From: Musa acuminata AAA Group
Taxonomy: Eukaryota > Streptophyta > Magnoliopsida > Zingiberales > Musaceae
DNA length: 64,000 bases
NCBI RefSeq assembly: GCF_036884655.1
Contig: NC_088339.1
Coordinates: forward strand, 22,667,501 to 22,731,500
Direction: 5' to 3'
The notes beneath the pieces are model-generated. The model was not told the DNA's origin. It saw only the letters and a program-made list of their open reading frames with translations, and did no database searches. The first letter of the stretch is position 1, and the number at the start of each line of letters is the position of its first letter. The position numbers were made by a program, and so were the translations under genes. Shown here piece after piece: positions 9,729-24,400 of this stretch.

Positions 9729-10829
9729 ATGGGGAGGGCTCCATGCTGCGACAAGGCAAATGTCAAGAAAGGCCCCTGGTCTCCGGAGGAAGACAAGCAG
9801 CTGAAGGAGTACATGGAGAAGCATGGAACAGGTGGAAACTGGATCGCTCTCCCTCAGAAAGCTGGTAACCCAAAGGAGTTTTGTGGTTTCGATTCCCTTT
9901 TTGTATTTGTATGCGCTCTTCCAGGAGTGTTTGAGGAATTCTGGGGATTGAAATGGACTGCCAACAGGTCTGAGGAGGTGTGGGAAGAGTTGCAGGCTGA
10001 GATGGCTCAACTATTTGAGGCCTAACATAAAGCACGGGGATTTCTCCGATGAGGAAGATAGGATCATATGCAGCCTGTTTGCTAACATCGGAAGCAGGTG
10101 AATTTGATCGTGTTCTTGATGCCACTGCATTCGATGCGATGGAGTCCGTAGTTATATGCTTTCTCTCATCCGATGTGCCAAATTCCCAAGTGCAGATGGT
10201 CCATCATAGCAGCCCAGCTTCCGGGGAGGACTGACAACGACATCAAGAACTACTGGAACACCAAGCTGAAGAAAAGGCTAATGGGCCAACCGACATCCCA
10301 CAGAAAGCCTCATCATCAGCAGCAGAAGAAGCATCAGCTCCAGGAGCAGCAGCAGCAACAACAGCAGTTCTTTCCGTCGTCCTTTGCGGTCACTGCTCCG
10401 TTCTCATCGTCAGCACCTGACCTGGAAGGCATCCCCATCTCTCATCTCCTGAATTCTCTGGTGGCACACCCGACGCATCAGAGTGGCAATCTCATCGTGT
10501 TCGGAGGTGATCACCACAGCTGCAGTTCATCCGATGGCAGCAGCATACAGATCGGCTACGGGAGGGACTTCAACCACGGGTTATATAATGGAAGGGAGAA
10601 CATGGGCTTCGAGAGCCATCTCTATGGCGGGTTGGAGACCGAGAAGCTTCTGCTTGGTGGTGGTGGTGGTGGATGTGAAGCATCATCGATTGGATACAGC
10701 TTTGGTGAGGTCAAGCCGACCATCGCTTGTCCAACTGATGCCTGCCATGGCCTCTATCTGGATGGCAGAAGCGGTGCAGCCACGGACACGAGCTTCAGGA
10801 ACATAGCTAGCGCCATGTACCACTGCTGA
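9729..10829 (+). CDS. R2R3-MYB transcription factor, RAX/MYB36-like
   Basis: Three exons at 9729-9864, 9968-10097 and 10196-10829, with introns of 103 and 98 bp and GT-AG borders, give a 299-residue protein. The second exon of 130 nt and the two intron positions are standard for R2R3-MYB genes. The start [20 protein letters not shown] is diagnostic of the RAX1-3/MYB36/MYB87 group. R2 has Trp at residues 17, 38 and 58; R3 has Phe71 and Trp at 90 and 109. The linker loop [12 protein letters not shown] has the one-residue insertion seen in this group. The C-terminal half is not conserved and holds a His/Gln-rich tract (about residues 120-145) and a Gly run. Known members control axillary meristem formation (RAX) or Casparian strip formation (MYB36). 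The window does not show which role applies. It acts as a nuclear DNA-binding regulator. Confidence 0.95.
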
Positions 10830-13257
10830 CTGTATAATTACAAGCATCTGTTTTCCTTTATTTTCTCCTCCTCCTCCTCCTCGGGAGGAGGGATATGATT
10901 GTGTGACTTTGACGGTGCATGGGCTTCTTCACAACCAGCGTCGGATATTGTTCTTGGGGTTGCTTCTGACACGATGTTTGCTGTGTGTGTCTGGTCCGAC
11001 CTCATCATTCAGAGCTAAATCTAATGTGCCTGCCTCCAGCGCTCGGTGAGTTGCAGTCTCCCAAGAACATCATCGAGAGTCGCAACGAATCATAAAGAAA
11101 CAGAAACCCTAAATCTATCAAGTCATCATAGACCTTCACTCGAAGAAACAGAAAGCTTCTTTAACCTGTAAATGGCTTCCTCCATCCGAGTCTCAATTCC
11201 CGAAGAAGCACCAACAGTGCAAACACATATCAATGACCTTCAGAGGTCACATGGAGATGGGACATGGAAACCGGGGACAACTCGGTACCAGCGGAAGAAG
11301 CGTGTCTCGTCCTCATATATAAATGCGACGCTTTGGAGCGTAGCTCCAACTGAGATCGGCTTCGTGGGCTTTTCAGTGTTCTCAGCTTCTTGCGAGCTCA
11401 TCCATGGCGGTAAGCTTTGGCTGTTCCAAGAAAAATAGGGGAGACAGGACAAGGGTGTTGGTTCTTTAAGGCCAGCGCAACCGCAGGCAGCATCGATGAA
11501 TGGGAGGAGAAGATAGAGAGTCTTCCTTGGCCGGCAGAGGGAGAGGGAGAGGGAGAGGATATATGCTTTCAAATCCAAGTTGATTTCAGAGCTTAGATTC
11601 TTTTGTCATCATCTTGCATTAACCTTAAAAGATAAAAACATCTGTCTTCCTGAATTCTCCCACCAAAGGCTTTGTCACTTTCTCTTGCATTCTTTCACGC
11701 TTGCATGTCAGTATGTGGTACATGTTTTATTGATTGGGCTGCACTTAACTTTGCTGTCATATACATTACATTACATGCTTGCGACTTAATTTGCTACATA
11801 TGTAAATAAGGAAGCCAATAAAATCTTTGACAAGTAACAAAAACAAGAGGCAAACTCTTTGATTCACTGAGATACATTATTACCACTTTAATCTAAAAGT
11901 TTCGAGTACAGATTTATTAATGAATTTTATTTTTGTTCCATAAAGATAGTTGAAAGATCATAATAGCAATTTTGTTAAGAAAGAATTGCTCGAAACAAAG
12001 ACAAGTTAGTACTAATATTGTATTCCCATTTTTTATCTTATTAAACCTACTTTATTGTATTCAACACATTAACTAAGCATGTTGAAAGGTTAAATTGATT
12101 CGATTAAAGTAAATGATGAAAAGAATAGAAGATAAAGAATAATTATTGAAGAAGTTTTATTGAAGAAGAGAAGAAGCTTTATTGAAGAAATAAAAATATT
12201 TTAACACATTAATATGTTCCCTCTCCTATTTATACAAATTAGGTGAAAGAATTTCCCTCAACAGGATAGCCCCCGCAAGATGGTGCTCCTGATAAGGATA
12301 CCAATCTTAGATGCAAAGAGATGTAAAGAATGATTTACAAACGAGAGACTTTGTGAATAGGGCAAGAGTAGAAGACAAGGGAACATGTTTCTCTCCTATT
12401 TATACAAATTAGGAGAAAGAATTTCTAACAGAGTGAGAGATTTCCTCGTATAGTTGGGGAAATCTTATCTTCTATCAGTAAGATAGTCCAAACAAAAAAA
12501 AATTCAGATCTATTTAATCGAATAGATTCAACGTCGATTAATTCGATTTGATTAATTGACTAATTGATTTATAATTTAAAAAAATAAAATTTTTAAATGA
12601 ACTGATTTTAATTAAATTAAAATCTTAATCCAATCGAACGACACAATAATATTTATAAAATTAAGCCCATATTATTTGTAAAATTAGGTATTTGGATCGA
12701 TTTGATTAATCTATTTAAATTGATGAATGACTTATGATAGTGAACTTAATGATACCTTTTAAATTAAAATCGATTTGATTCGATTCAAATTGGTTAATCG
12801 AATCTCAAAGAAGGGTACTTCCAAATTAGAATCTTCAAAACCAAATCATTACTATGCCATTCTCAAAACACTTGATTTTAGTTTTTGAATTGATTTGAAG
12901 ACCCCTAACATTAACACATTGTTCTGATAAACTATGCCATTCTCAAGAAAAACAAACAAACCAGTTTTCCATGTCAAAGCTTGCTCAAAAGGATGCCATG
13001 GAGGATGGATTATGATATTGGGTTAAGAGTAAGTGAAGTTTATTAAAGCCATAAAATCTCACTTGCGAAAATGTTGTTTGAAATAATTCTCAAAGTTGAC
13101 GAGGTTACTGATAGAGTTTTCTTCTTGGATATATACAAGTCCAAGGCTCCAAATAACAATTACTGCCTTTATTAGCTTCTTTACATAATAATAGGTTGTA
13201 AAACCCATTATTCCTTCAAAAAAATTTGATGTCTTTGGGGATTCACTGGTTATTGAG

Positions 13258-13258
<1 letters not shown>
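10830..13258. other. Intergenic region downstream of the MYB gene
   Basis: No recognised gene. The first 100 bases after the stop contain a CTCCTC run and probably the 3' UTR. From 11800 onward the sequence is AT-rich. A short direct repeat with core CTCTCCTATTTATACAAATT occurs at about 12222 and again at about 12391, and may be a decayed retroelement end. Between 12500 and 12850 there are many variants of a TCGATTTGATTAATT-like word. Confidence 0.45.

Positions 13259-13335
<77 letters not shown>
13259..13335. repeat. (TA)n microsatellite
   Basis: An uninterrupted TA run of 77 bases in AT-rich intergenic DNA. Confidence 0.97.
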
Positions 13336-13338
<3 letters not shown>

Positions 13339-13578
13339 TTAAAAATCATGTAATGACACTTCATTTGGCAGATAATGTTGCAGCTTTGCCAGCTGTCTCA
13401 CCTACTTCAGTATAATTTACACCTCTATATAGTTTAAGTTTGATCAATCTTTTTAGAAGAATGTCCTTTCATAGGGGTAGTAGATGGGATGGTAGGTACA
13501 AGGTTGGCATTTTTATACTAGGACAGACTCTACCATAAAGAAAGTTGCAGTGTCCCAAAGTTATGGACTTGATCTTAT

Positions 13579-14650
13579 GAGTTAATTACATACTAGATTA
13601 TCTTGTAATTTATTAAAATTACAAGTTGCAGTTTCTAGTTAGATCTATCTCGATTTGTAAACTTAAAAAATTTATTAAAATTTTTATAATTATGAAAATA
13701 AAATATTTAATTTTATATATCCTAAAACCATCGACCTTATCGACGGAAGATACAATACGTGACCACACATGAATGATATAAAAATAATAGCTAAAAAGAT
13801 AATTTCAATAGTGGTAGTAGATGATAACATCGTGGGTGGTTATTGTGGTGGTGGTCGACTTTGTCGATGTCAATGATAAGGAAAAGGAGACAAAATAGGA
13901 AGACATTTATGTCGTCAGAGGAAGAGAAAGAAGAGGGAGGTGAGGCATCCGCATCGGTGCCACACCACTCTTCCTCCTCTTTCTCTTCCAGCGAAGCGAT
14001 GTAGTGGTCAACGAAATCGAAAAGAGGCAATGTGGTGCCATATCAAATGATGCGATGCTCGATGATAACAAAGAGGACGTAGAGCGATGCAGCATTAACA
14101 TAAAGGAGACAGTGCGACGTTGCATCGAACGATGCGATGGTCGACGAAAACGAAAAGGAGACAGAACAATACGGTGACAATGCAGATGCTTCACCTATCT
14201 CCTCTTTCTCCTCCGATGTTGCACTGCTCTATCTCACTTGCCTCCTCTTCCTCCTCCGACGCTGAAGGAGGAAGAGGAGGGAGGTGAGGCCTTTTCCTCC
14301 TTCAACATCAACATATATTATGTGTCTCACTACTATGCCTCCTCTTTCTCCTCGTCATTGATATTTAGATTGACATCGACAAGACGAACCACCACATCAT
14401 TATCGTCAACTACCATCACAACGGCCACCCACAACGTTATCAATAGCCACCACTGTTAAATTACCTTTTTACCTATCATTTTCATGTCATTCATTTACGT
14501 GTTGTATCTTTCATCGATAAAACTAACGACATTAGGATAAATAAGATTAAATAATTTTCTTTTATAACTATAAAAAATTTTAATATAAAATTTTTAAATC
14601 TAAAAATCAAAATGATAAAAGAGGTCAAACTAATAATATTTAATTAGCCC
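13579..14650. mobile_element. Non-autonomous DNA transposon with long terminal inverted repeats (Mutator-like)
   Basis: The left 290 bases and the right 260 bases are inverted copies of each other, diverged but aligned along their length. For example, a GTGGTAGTAGATGATAAC stretch at about 13810 matches the reverse complement of the sequence at about 14430-14460. A GAAGATACAA word near 13746 matches the reverse complement near 14505. The outer ends read GAGTTAATTACA on the left and, reverse complemented, GGGCTAATTAAA on the right, which fits Mutator-like ends. The centre holds purine-rich direct repeats (GGGAGGTGAGGC at about 13936 and 14280) and no transposase. A clear target duplication could not be fixed; CTTGAT occurs close to both ends. 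Superfamily assignment is inference from inverted-repeat length. Confidence 0.6.
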
Positions 14651-15488
14651 TTGATACTGGGATTCGATTTTGTGAAATGCTGCTTGTGTGAGGGAGAGGC
14701 ATTCACCTTGTTCTGGGATTGTACGGAACATTAAACAATCCTGGTTTCAAAAAAAAAGATTTCATAGTTAACTTATATCTGAATGCTAAAATAATTAACT
14801 ATATAGAACAGGAGGAAGAGGGAGGATTATTCTACAATCATATGATAGGTCAATCTTAACTTCTAATACGTGTTTAACCCAATCATTGATCAGATGCTGT
14901 GAAGGTGAAGAGAGTAATACTTTTGTTTTTGTTCTACTTGCCATCATCAACAATTAGTGTAGCATGCATATGTGCCATGCTTCTGATGAACAACAGTCAT
15001 GCAGGATTAGAATATCTTTGGCAAGTCTCCAGAACAAGATGTAGAAGGCAATTCAGTGTAAGGCAATCTCTTCTCTTAACATCTGTCAGTCCTGAAACAT
15101 ACCCAGAGCAGAAACACCTTTTTCCAAGATAAGTAAAAGAAAAAAAAATTTGCTGAAGAGAGGTGGTTATCTGATTCTGATTCTGAAAGACAAATTTCAA
15201 TTTCTTAATCTTTCTCTGAGAATCTTGTATATGTTAAGTCACGTAGTTTAATTTAAATGTTGGTTGTCTGACCTTCCTTCTACAAGTAGGGAAATTGGAT
15301 GACCTTCCTCAACAGTTCAGTTGGTCCTTCACCAAAGGAACTGCAGGAATATGCTTCTTCAGATGCATGTGTAGTTGGGCAGAGAGAGCTTTAATAATAA
15401 GGAATTCTTTGTTCCAACCAGTATCTCAGGAGCATCTCTCCCCACCACCCTGGGTTTGATAGTGAATGAATTTTTCCGGCAGAGTATG
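14651..15488. other. Intergenic region and probable 3' UTR of the FAD synthase-like gene
   Basis: No independent gene is recognised. The 100-200 bases to the left of 15489 on the minus strand should include the 3' UTR of the FAD synthase-like gene. ORFs here are short and show no known features. Confidence 0.4.
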
Positions 15489-18400
15489 TCAGCCACAGTC
15501 TGCTCCGGAGAAGGCTCCTGCCGGAAAACTATTAGACAGTTTCTCAGCAGCCAATTCAATTCTTGTCTTGTCCTGAAATAAATGTGAATGATAGGTATTA
15601 ACAATATCAAAATCCACATAAAAGATAGAAAATGCCACAAATGCGTCAGTTGTATGGTAGCATCCGTGAATGGGCTTGGAGCCTTGAAACATTTACCTTT
15701 CCGACAAAAGTTATTACGAGAGGCCCAACCCTGGACTTCCGTTGGCATCCTACATTTTTAATAGAAATAATCACTAAAAAGATCACAAGCATCAGTTGAA
15801 AGCTAAGCCATCCTCATGATAGACACTTCAATAACCGGTAAGTAGTTCCTTTATATAATTGACCTGTACATAAATGCTGATAGGCTTACCTATGTAAATA
15901 TCTGGGAATTCAAGGCACAACTTTGATATAGTTTGAGCAGTTTCAACCTGCAATGCATGAGACAAGAAACAAGGGTAATGACATCTAGTCAGTTATTGAG
16001 ATTAGAAGTAGTGATGAATCCAATATATTTCATTCTAATGGGAAAATAGGTGCCAATATCAGGTTCAACAGAATATTTTAACCAAAATGCTGATAACATA
16101 TTTACTAACTTTGACCTCAAGAATTCGTAAATTGAACAACACTAAAATAACTCCACTATTGGAAAAAAATCACCTATGATAGTTTCTGTTATGGATGTAA
16201 ATGTCAGTCAATGCCATACTGAGGGAAAACCAATGGTGTGCTGGTCAGGCAAAGAACCCTGTGCTGGTCAACTCAGATTGTACCCACACATTGCTGTCGC
16301 CCCTGTGCCACATAACTCAAATTCTCACCCAGCAGAACACGTTGGACTGGCACACAGAGGGTTCAAACGAGAGTGACTAATTATTTTAGCTCAGTATTTG
16401 GGATGGCACTATACACAGCACAGAAACCCTACAACTTGTTTGATGAGACAGCTTTAGTACAATTTCTGTATTTTTATCAGAATAATACAGCTCACAGATG
16501 CACATATGAACATATGTATATGTCCACTCGCATTAAAACAATTGATAACAAAGAAAAATTCAGGAAATGTGAAATTCAGCTGTATACATTTTAACTAGAG
16601 CATACTGATCTACTCAATCAAAAACAGAGGTTGCAGAGTAAAGCAATAAAGATAATCTATAGCATGAATGTAGCATAAGAAAATAAATTAGTTTGGTAAT
16701 TAGATGCATCAACATGAAAGCATCGAAGCTGAAGATAGAAGTATACATCAGAAAGCATGGTACCAAGATGCTTTGACATGAATGGTGGCAAACGCATTAA
16801 CGGGTGACTTGGTGTTTCAAGAAGACAATCCCATTGTGTTTCTAGTTCAGACACATTTGTTGCTGCAAGAATAATTACATTTTGACATTTGATCTGCAAC
16901 AAAAGTAAACAAATGCATGCTCAGGTGAAGAAAACTGCTCATCAAGCAGAACTGTAAGTTCAACATAGGTAAATGCTAACAAATATTAATATTTTCTTTG
17001 TTAAATGTGAAAAACGAATTAATCAACCTGAACAGTGATCCTTATAGCAAGATGCTTCTGGCTAAGCAAAAAACTACCATCCATCATGTGCTACAGCAAA
17101 TTACACTTCAAATTTTCTTGTGATTAACAATCAACAAATGAATCCTAATTACAAAGAAAGAGCAGCACCATTGCCAATGTGGAGCTGAGTAACCACATGC
17201 TGACAGATTACACAAAATAGGATTGCAGATGTGATGAAACAAGTCAACACAAATACAATTGCAGATCTCTACTAAATTTCAGATCTTGGGGTGATTAGAA
17301 AAACAAAATGGTTAACCCAGCTAGGGAGCCTTTATGCTCAACTATCAGGAGCTTGGCATGCATAGACGAGTATTTTCCACAAGATCAAGTCATACTACAA
17401 CCACCTTTGTCGGCAACTCGAGGGGATGCCATTGTGCTCTTACCTAATGGGACGAAAGATTCCTTATTTGAGATTTCTTTCATAAACTTTTGACGATTAT
17501 ATAATATGAATTTCATACAATAATTATAATACATTATCTTTCACCAGAACATTATATGATTTTCTAACTGTAAGTTGATGTGTTTGGATCTACAAGAAAA
17601 GCTTCACAGCAAGCTTGAATTGGCACAGCACTGAAGATAGGATTGATGCTAACAGTCGTAAGAGTATGGTCTTTTAGATTGAATATCAAAGCTCTATTTG
17701 TGCCTTAGCTTCCAGATTGATTATACGACAGCATGAGTTACATCAGAATGCTCAACCAAAAGTAAACCAGGAACATTTTTCAGAAACCCAAACCAATTCC
17801 TGTCAGACAAGTCAATAATGTAAATCAATTTCTTTTCTTTGTTTAGGTAGACAACTGAAAGAATTAGGAAGAAGCAGAAGCTCATATACTCGGACGAATC
17901 ATGGTTGTTGTACCTAGATTGGCAAGGTAATGGTCTAGAATCAATAATGATGTTATCTACAAAAGATGCTAGACTTGTAGCTCATTATGAAAGGACAAAA
18001 AAGGAAAGTCAAGAAAAAAATTGCAACAGATGGTAGAAACAGCCTCCTGGCTATGAAAAAAACTACCGTCCACAATGTGCTACAACAAATTACACTTCAG
18101 AATTTAAAACATTATTGATTCTAGAAAAAAAAACTACCATCCATAATGCTGTAATCTACAAAAGATGGTAGATCAGTAATGCCTATGCTGTTATCTCCCT
18201 TTCTAAAAGAGAAAAACTTGTTCAACTTGTTAAGAAATATGCTTGTCAATACATGTGAACCTTGTGTTCTGTGTCAAACAAATAAATCTAAAAGGGCAGC
18301 CCAATGAACGAGGCTACTGCTAATATGGGCTAGTGGAAAGTCTAACATAGGCAATTTTACAACTTTACCATTGCAGGAAAAGAGATTGTTTCCCTGTCTT

Positions 18401-21400
18401 GAATCTAAGTTGCCCAAATTGCAAAAACGCAATTTTACCATGATACGAAGGTCTGCCCACAAATGCAGCTATGTATGTGAAAAAACAAGGTAAAACATAA
18501 ATGTAAGAAACAATTATCAACAAATGGGAAGTTTGTATTGAGACAGACTCGGACATACCAACGGCACAGGCAGCTTACTGTGTTGCATTAACTCAGTTAT
18601 GCCTTCAGGTAATAAAGCCATCTGGAAATGAATACAAACAAGTTTACAGTTACAGCCTTTACCAACAAAAACCTCATTAAATTAACTTCAAAAGTAATTT
18701 AATATGTAAAAAATGGAGGACCCAAGCAAGGAAAGATAATTTACTTCTGTCTTGCTTTGAAGAATATCAATATCTAAAAAAACAAGTAAAAATTTACAAG
18801 CAACAAGATACATAGATATGTTGCTTCACCAAGGGCACAAAGAACGACAAAGTATTAAACTACTGCTATCATCAAAACCATAAAATAGATAATTGTCATT
18901 TGGAATGCACACTACGGTACTACAAAAACTAAAAACCTTTACAATCCCTTCTGTTGAATAAAGAATGAAAATTGTGGCAGACAATCTTTTCTATAAGTAA
19001 AAGAACAGAAGGTGCAAAGAATTGTACCATCTTGTAATGCAAACATTCTCATCATTAATCAAAAGAAAAGAAATTTCCCTAGCATTAATTATTTCCAGTT
19101 GAACAATCCAAATTTCGCAGTTATGAATTGCTAGTCCAAATTGAATGAGTAAAGAATCTGCTTACAAGAATTTCATAGATGACAACTTTCTTTAATCTAA
19201 ACTAGATGAATCGTGTATTTTAAGAGCTACAGAAGGCATATTCACCTACAAAGACATCCATGCAGACTGTAGCCAATTAGAAATGATTTCTATGTTTCTG
19301 ACAGATCATAAAAGCAATGTTGACAGTATAATAAAACCAACAAATAAACTCCCAGCAGTGGCATCTTTAGCATGCCTTGATTATCGTTTCCAAATAAGAA
19401 TAAGGCATTAAGTACTTTCTCTTAGTACACTTCTACCACACATTAACTGAAGTTAGCTTAAGATGTAAGAGAAGTGGTAAGTAAATGAAGACTAAATATC
19501 AAAAAGTCTGGACTTATACACATAGAACATGCATACAACATTTTCATTAATTTGACAAATTGCCTAAGTTTGACAGTGGCAGAATCAAATATTTTCACCA
19601 TAACCTGAATCCTCATTTAAAATACCGAAGTTTCCTAACTAGGCAACTTTGGGAAATAGAAAGAATGAAAGAAAATTTGAGTCTGTATGCCAGTAGGATA
19701 AATAGCATAACTTTGAGGTCATGGAGCAATCCTCCTAAAGTACTACAGATACTTCAAAAAAAAGAAACTAGGAGTAGCAAGGTCTACCGAAGTGTTCCCT
19801 ACGTCCCGTGAGCTAGATTTAAGCAGAGATTTCTACTAAATAAAATGAAATATTATTTTAACATAAATGACCTTACCTTAAAATTGACCATAATAACTGG
19901 AAAGGAAAATAATGACAAAAAAATGCATATGCCCGAATGTTTATGTATCACCTCATTTCGGTCACCAGTGCAGTGCTTTCCTATAAGAAGCCTAAGGTAC
20001 TCCTCAAACTCTTCATCAGGAGCCTGAATTCCAAAATAAAAAGCTCATGAAAAATGTTTGCCTGATGACAAGTAAATATATATAAGACCAAAATAATGCA
20101 AACAGATAAGTATGTTTCTTTAGGGGAGAGATATGAAAGTGAAACTAATAAATGTAGTTTTAAGGGAAAAAATACAATGCAAATTCAGAAGAAGTTAGTG
20201 AGACTTACACCATGTTATAACCCTTTTTTTATTATAACCCTTATTATAATCTCGTATTACAGATGTGAAAATGGCATCTACAAACATATAAAAATAAACA
20301 AAATCCCACATAATCATTTGGTGAATCCAGACACATCCTCAATTTAAAGATCAATCATAAATTGATACGTCAACTAACCACATTAAGAGCACATGGTGGC
20401 AAAATTTACAGCATAAAGTTAACTCATTATTGATAAGTTGCCAGTAGTTTGGAGCAAGGTCCGCCATACCGTACCGTACCGGAGTTTCGACCCAGGCTCG
20501 GTACGGTACGGTACAGGTGTACCGACCGGTATACCGAGGTGTACCGAGCAGTACACCTGATTTTACCGATTTATCCTTCCAAAATACTTGAAAATTAGAA
20601 AAAAAAGTTAGGATAGGGTTTTCAAGTTACAAATACATACCTCTTGATTAGAAAACGAATACATACCTCTTGATTAGAAAAGTTATGATAGTCTTAATTA
20701 CCCTCTAATTAAAGAAAACGAATACATACCATCTGATTAGAAAGTTCTTCCTCTTAATCTTCTCAAATTAGTCTCGATTGAATTCACAAATCGTTGTTTT
20801 ACAGAGTATAGGAGAGAAAAAGAAAGTTTGAGAGAGAATTTAAGGGAGTATAATGAAATAGGGGAGAAAAGAATGGTTTAAATAGGAGGAGAAAAAGCTC
20901 CAACGGTCAAATTGACCGTTGGAACACTGTAGCACTGCTACAGTGCGGTAACAGTCAAAATTTCGACCGTTACCGCCCGATTTTGCCCCGTATCGCCCGA
21001 TACGGGGTTTTTGGTGTGTACCGCCCGGTAGCGGGCGGTCCGCGTACCGGTAACCTGTTGGACCAGTACGTACCGCCCGGTATGGGCGGTACGCTTCGGT
21101 ATGGCAGACCTTGATTTGGAGACCAATTTATATGTTATTAAAGATGGAGAAGATAGTTTTCTGTTAAGTATTTACCAAATACCCCAAAAGAAATCCAGCC
21201 ATCCACCTTATATCCGGTGTTTCTCTTTCTCCTCCTTATTTCTTTTTGCTTTCCCATCCTCTTCCTTCTTACTTATTTCTTCCTTTTTTCTTCTTCTCCC
21301 TTCTTCATCCCCACCTCCCCCAATCGAACAACAAAAAAAAAACCACGGTACATGTCGCTATACCGCAAGTCAGTAACACGACATGGACCAGACCTGTACT

Positions 21401-24400
21401 GATCCGACTGCAGACTGATATGGTTTCAGTAACCCAAAATTTTATTCCTCGGTGCCATCCACAAAAGAAAAGTAACATTTTGATTCAAAATAAGAATTCT
21501 CAAGAACTAACCAGCCGAACTCCAAATGCTTTTGCAACACCTGCTAATGAAACATCTGAATGCATAGGGCCAAGTCCTCCCAACAAGAATACCTGCAAAT
21601 ACAAGGTTAATGATCAATTCCATAAAGAGTTGAAGCTAAATATTAGAACCTAAAATACTTAGTTTCTAAGATAGTTAAAAGTGGTTCAAACAAACCATGT
21701 CATTTGTAGACTTCTGTTGTTCAACTTGTGCAGCCACACAATCAATCTGCATTAACATAAATCCCAGATATGGCTCTTAGTAGAACTATATGACAAGATT
21801 TAAAATAAAAACAGGAAGCATTAAAGATTTTATGTTACCATTGATCTGAACCAATGCATATGAAAAGCCTATTATATATAAGACATTAGATAAGTGCAGA
21901 AACTTTATAGGACCAAGTAAGCATCTTAGCAATTATATACTTTGCATTAATGCAAAAGAAATTCATAGAGGAATGTGGTAAAAACCAAATATGAACTAGT
22001 AAAAGTTGACCAAAAAGATGGTTCAGGCAAATATTCTGCTATGTGCTACAAAGTTTATAAGCATGGGTCTTGTAGACTTGTACAACTACAATGTTGCACA
22101 ATATATCATTGTAGTCCTAATTCTATAGAGGGAAAAAACACAAATGGGCTGCATTGCTCAAATCACACCAGTGAGAAATTGCAACTGCTGCATAAGGCCC
22201 TCTTTCCAGACATTCAATACTTTATACAGTCACGACAATTGCAAACTAGCTAATAATATTTCAGTTACTCATTTTCATTTCAATTTAAATGCAGAGAAGA
22301 GAAGAAAAGAAAGAAATGCAAAGGACCAGAAAAGAATAAACTTTTTGGCCTATTGATGAAGCTTAGATGTCATATCTGTTGTGACTCAAACCATACACTT
22401 AAGAATAAAGTATTAATAAACTACCTCACTAGAGATGCCAAAAGCCAGCATATAGCATTGTGTGCTTAGGGCAAAATACAAAAGTGGGAGAGAATGAGGA
22501 TGTGAAAACAACCAAATTCAATAAAGCTTTTTAACTAAGTCAAACAATAGTACATTCCATTTTATGCTTCAACAAGGACACTAAGTCAAATCATTTAGAC
22601 AGTTATAATTCTCTTCCCAGAGAACAAATATGACATTAAATGTTGAAACATGAATTTAACGAGCATAAATGTTTTGACCAAGTCTCACGATACCATGGTG
22701 TACCCCCCGATATGGGCGGTATGTACTGATCCAACAGGGGACCGATATAGGTGATACATATTGGTTTGTCGGTATGCCCCACTTTATCATGTTAGTACAT
22801 CGGTATAGTTTAGTATGTACCAGAACAATGATCAGTCGGTATATCGATATGAACCAGTAAGACGAACCATGATTTTGACAAAATAAATTTTGAGAATAAA
22901 TGTTAATTCTATTGCATAAGTTGTCTTACATCATTCTGAACAACTGTCATGCGAGTTACTTGCCAACCAATGGCATTAAGCTTTTTGCATAATACCGCAC
23001 TTAGTTTATCTTCTGCAGTGCCAAACCTGAAAAACAAATGTACATCAACATAAATAATAGCTCTTTAAATATATAGAACAGAAAACTTAACTGCCATACA
23101 TACATACATACCAACACACAAATATATATACATATATATATATACACATATATATATACACACACACATATATATATATAATCAATTATGTATATGCCTA
23201 CATTGCATATATGATGGCAAAGCAAGATGAGTTCCGTTACATTACAATGCAAAATCCAAGTGATATGAAGCTTGATTTTTAATACTGATGTAACACTGTT
23301 TTGGACAATTCAGTGGACTATTGCAATACAGGTTTACCATGCAGTATATCAATCTATACAATCTGTAATCACTGAAGTATTATTATACAATGAGTAACAA
23401 ATCACACTGACTATATGCTAGTTCAGTATGATCCTTGGTCAGACCATAAATGTCATTTGGTGCACAGCAGTTTGACTGGTGTTTGAAGTCATCATGGAGA
23501 ACTCTTCCTCATCCCAAAAGATAGCCCAGAAGACAACCAAAAAGTGGCAATAACCTAGGGCCTAATAGCTGACATGGGTCCACACCGAACGATACTAAGT
23601 TGGACAGTATTTGAGTGGAGTGGTGGGTCCCAATATTCAACAAATACCTCTAGATGATATGGAGCTTTTCATAATGTGAATCAGGATGTGATCTAATCCT
23701 AGTTGGAGTAGAAAATTCTAGCATGACCTTTCCATACTAAACAAGTTTGAAGTGCATCAAAATCAAACCAAATAGTGCTTAGACCGGACTAAAAAAGAGT
23801 CAAAACTCAATTGGGTTGACCAATTGCACTAGAGGCCAATCCTATTCAAAACAAGAGGGAGCAGCTAAAGTAAGCCTGTTTCAAGCACGGCCAGGGTTGT
23901 CTCATCTTGCCATATCCTTTCTTAGAGACCAGACCAATAAAGAGGTTGACCAGGTAGTTAGCGGGGAAATTTAATTCCACATTACTTAAGCTAAAGGCGA
24001 GAGCAAAAGTCAGAGTCTAATAAAGGTTATTTCAACCCTAACAGGCATCATAACATGAGTTATCAATGATATCCTATTGTCTTTTATGTATCTTTCTTCT
24101 CTTCTTTTCTCTCTTTCCATACTCTCTTAGATATCATTCTTCCTCCAAATAAAGAAGGCGGTTAATAGGATTTACTAAATCCTATCAACTTAGGGTCATA
24201 GTTGAGTCCTACTCTACTCAAATCATTCTCCCCTCGAAGAAATAAGGCAGTTATTAAGAGTTACTAAATCCTATCAACTTAGGGTCATAGTTATCAGGAC
24301 CCGGGCCTGATGGGCTAACTGGCTTATCAACTTCGTTTGGTCTAAACCACTGACCAAAATGCTTAAGCTGAAGTTTATAGTAGTACATTCATCAGACCCT

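Noticed and set aside
9531..10025. Open frames overlapping the MYB exon 1 and intron 1
   Set aside because: They read through the MYB splice donor or use other frames. The MYB exon structure explains the region.
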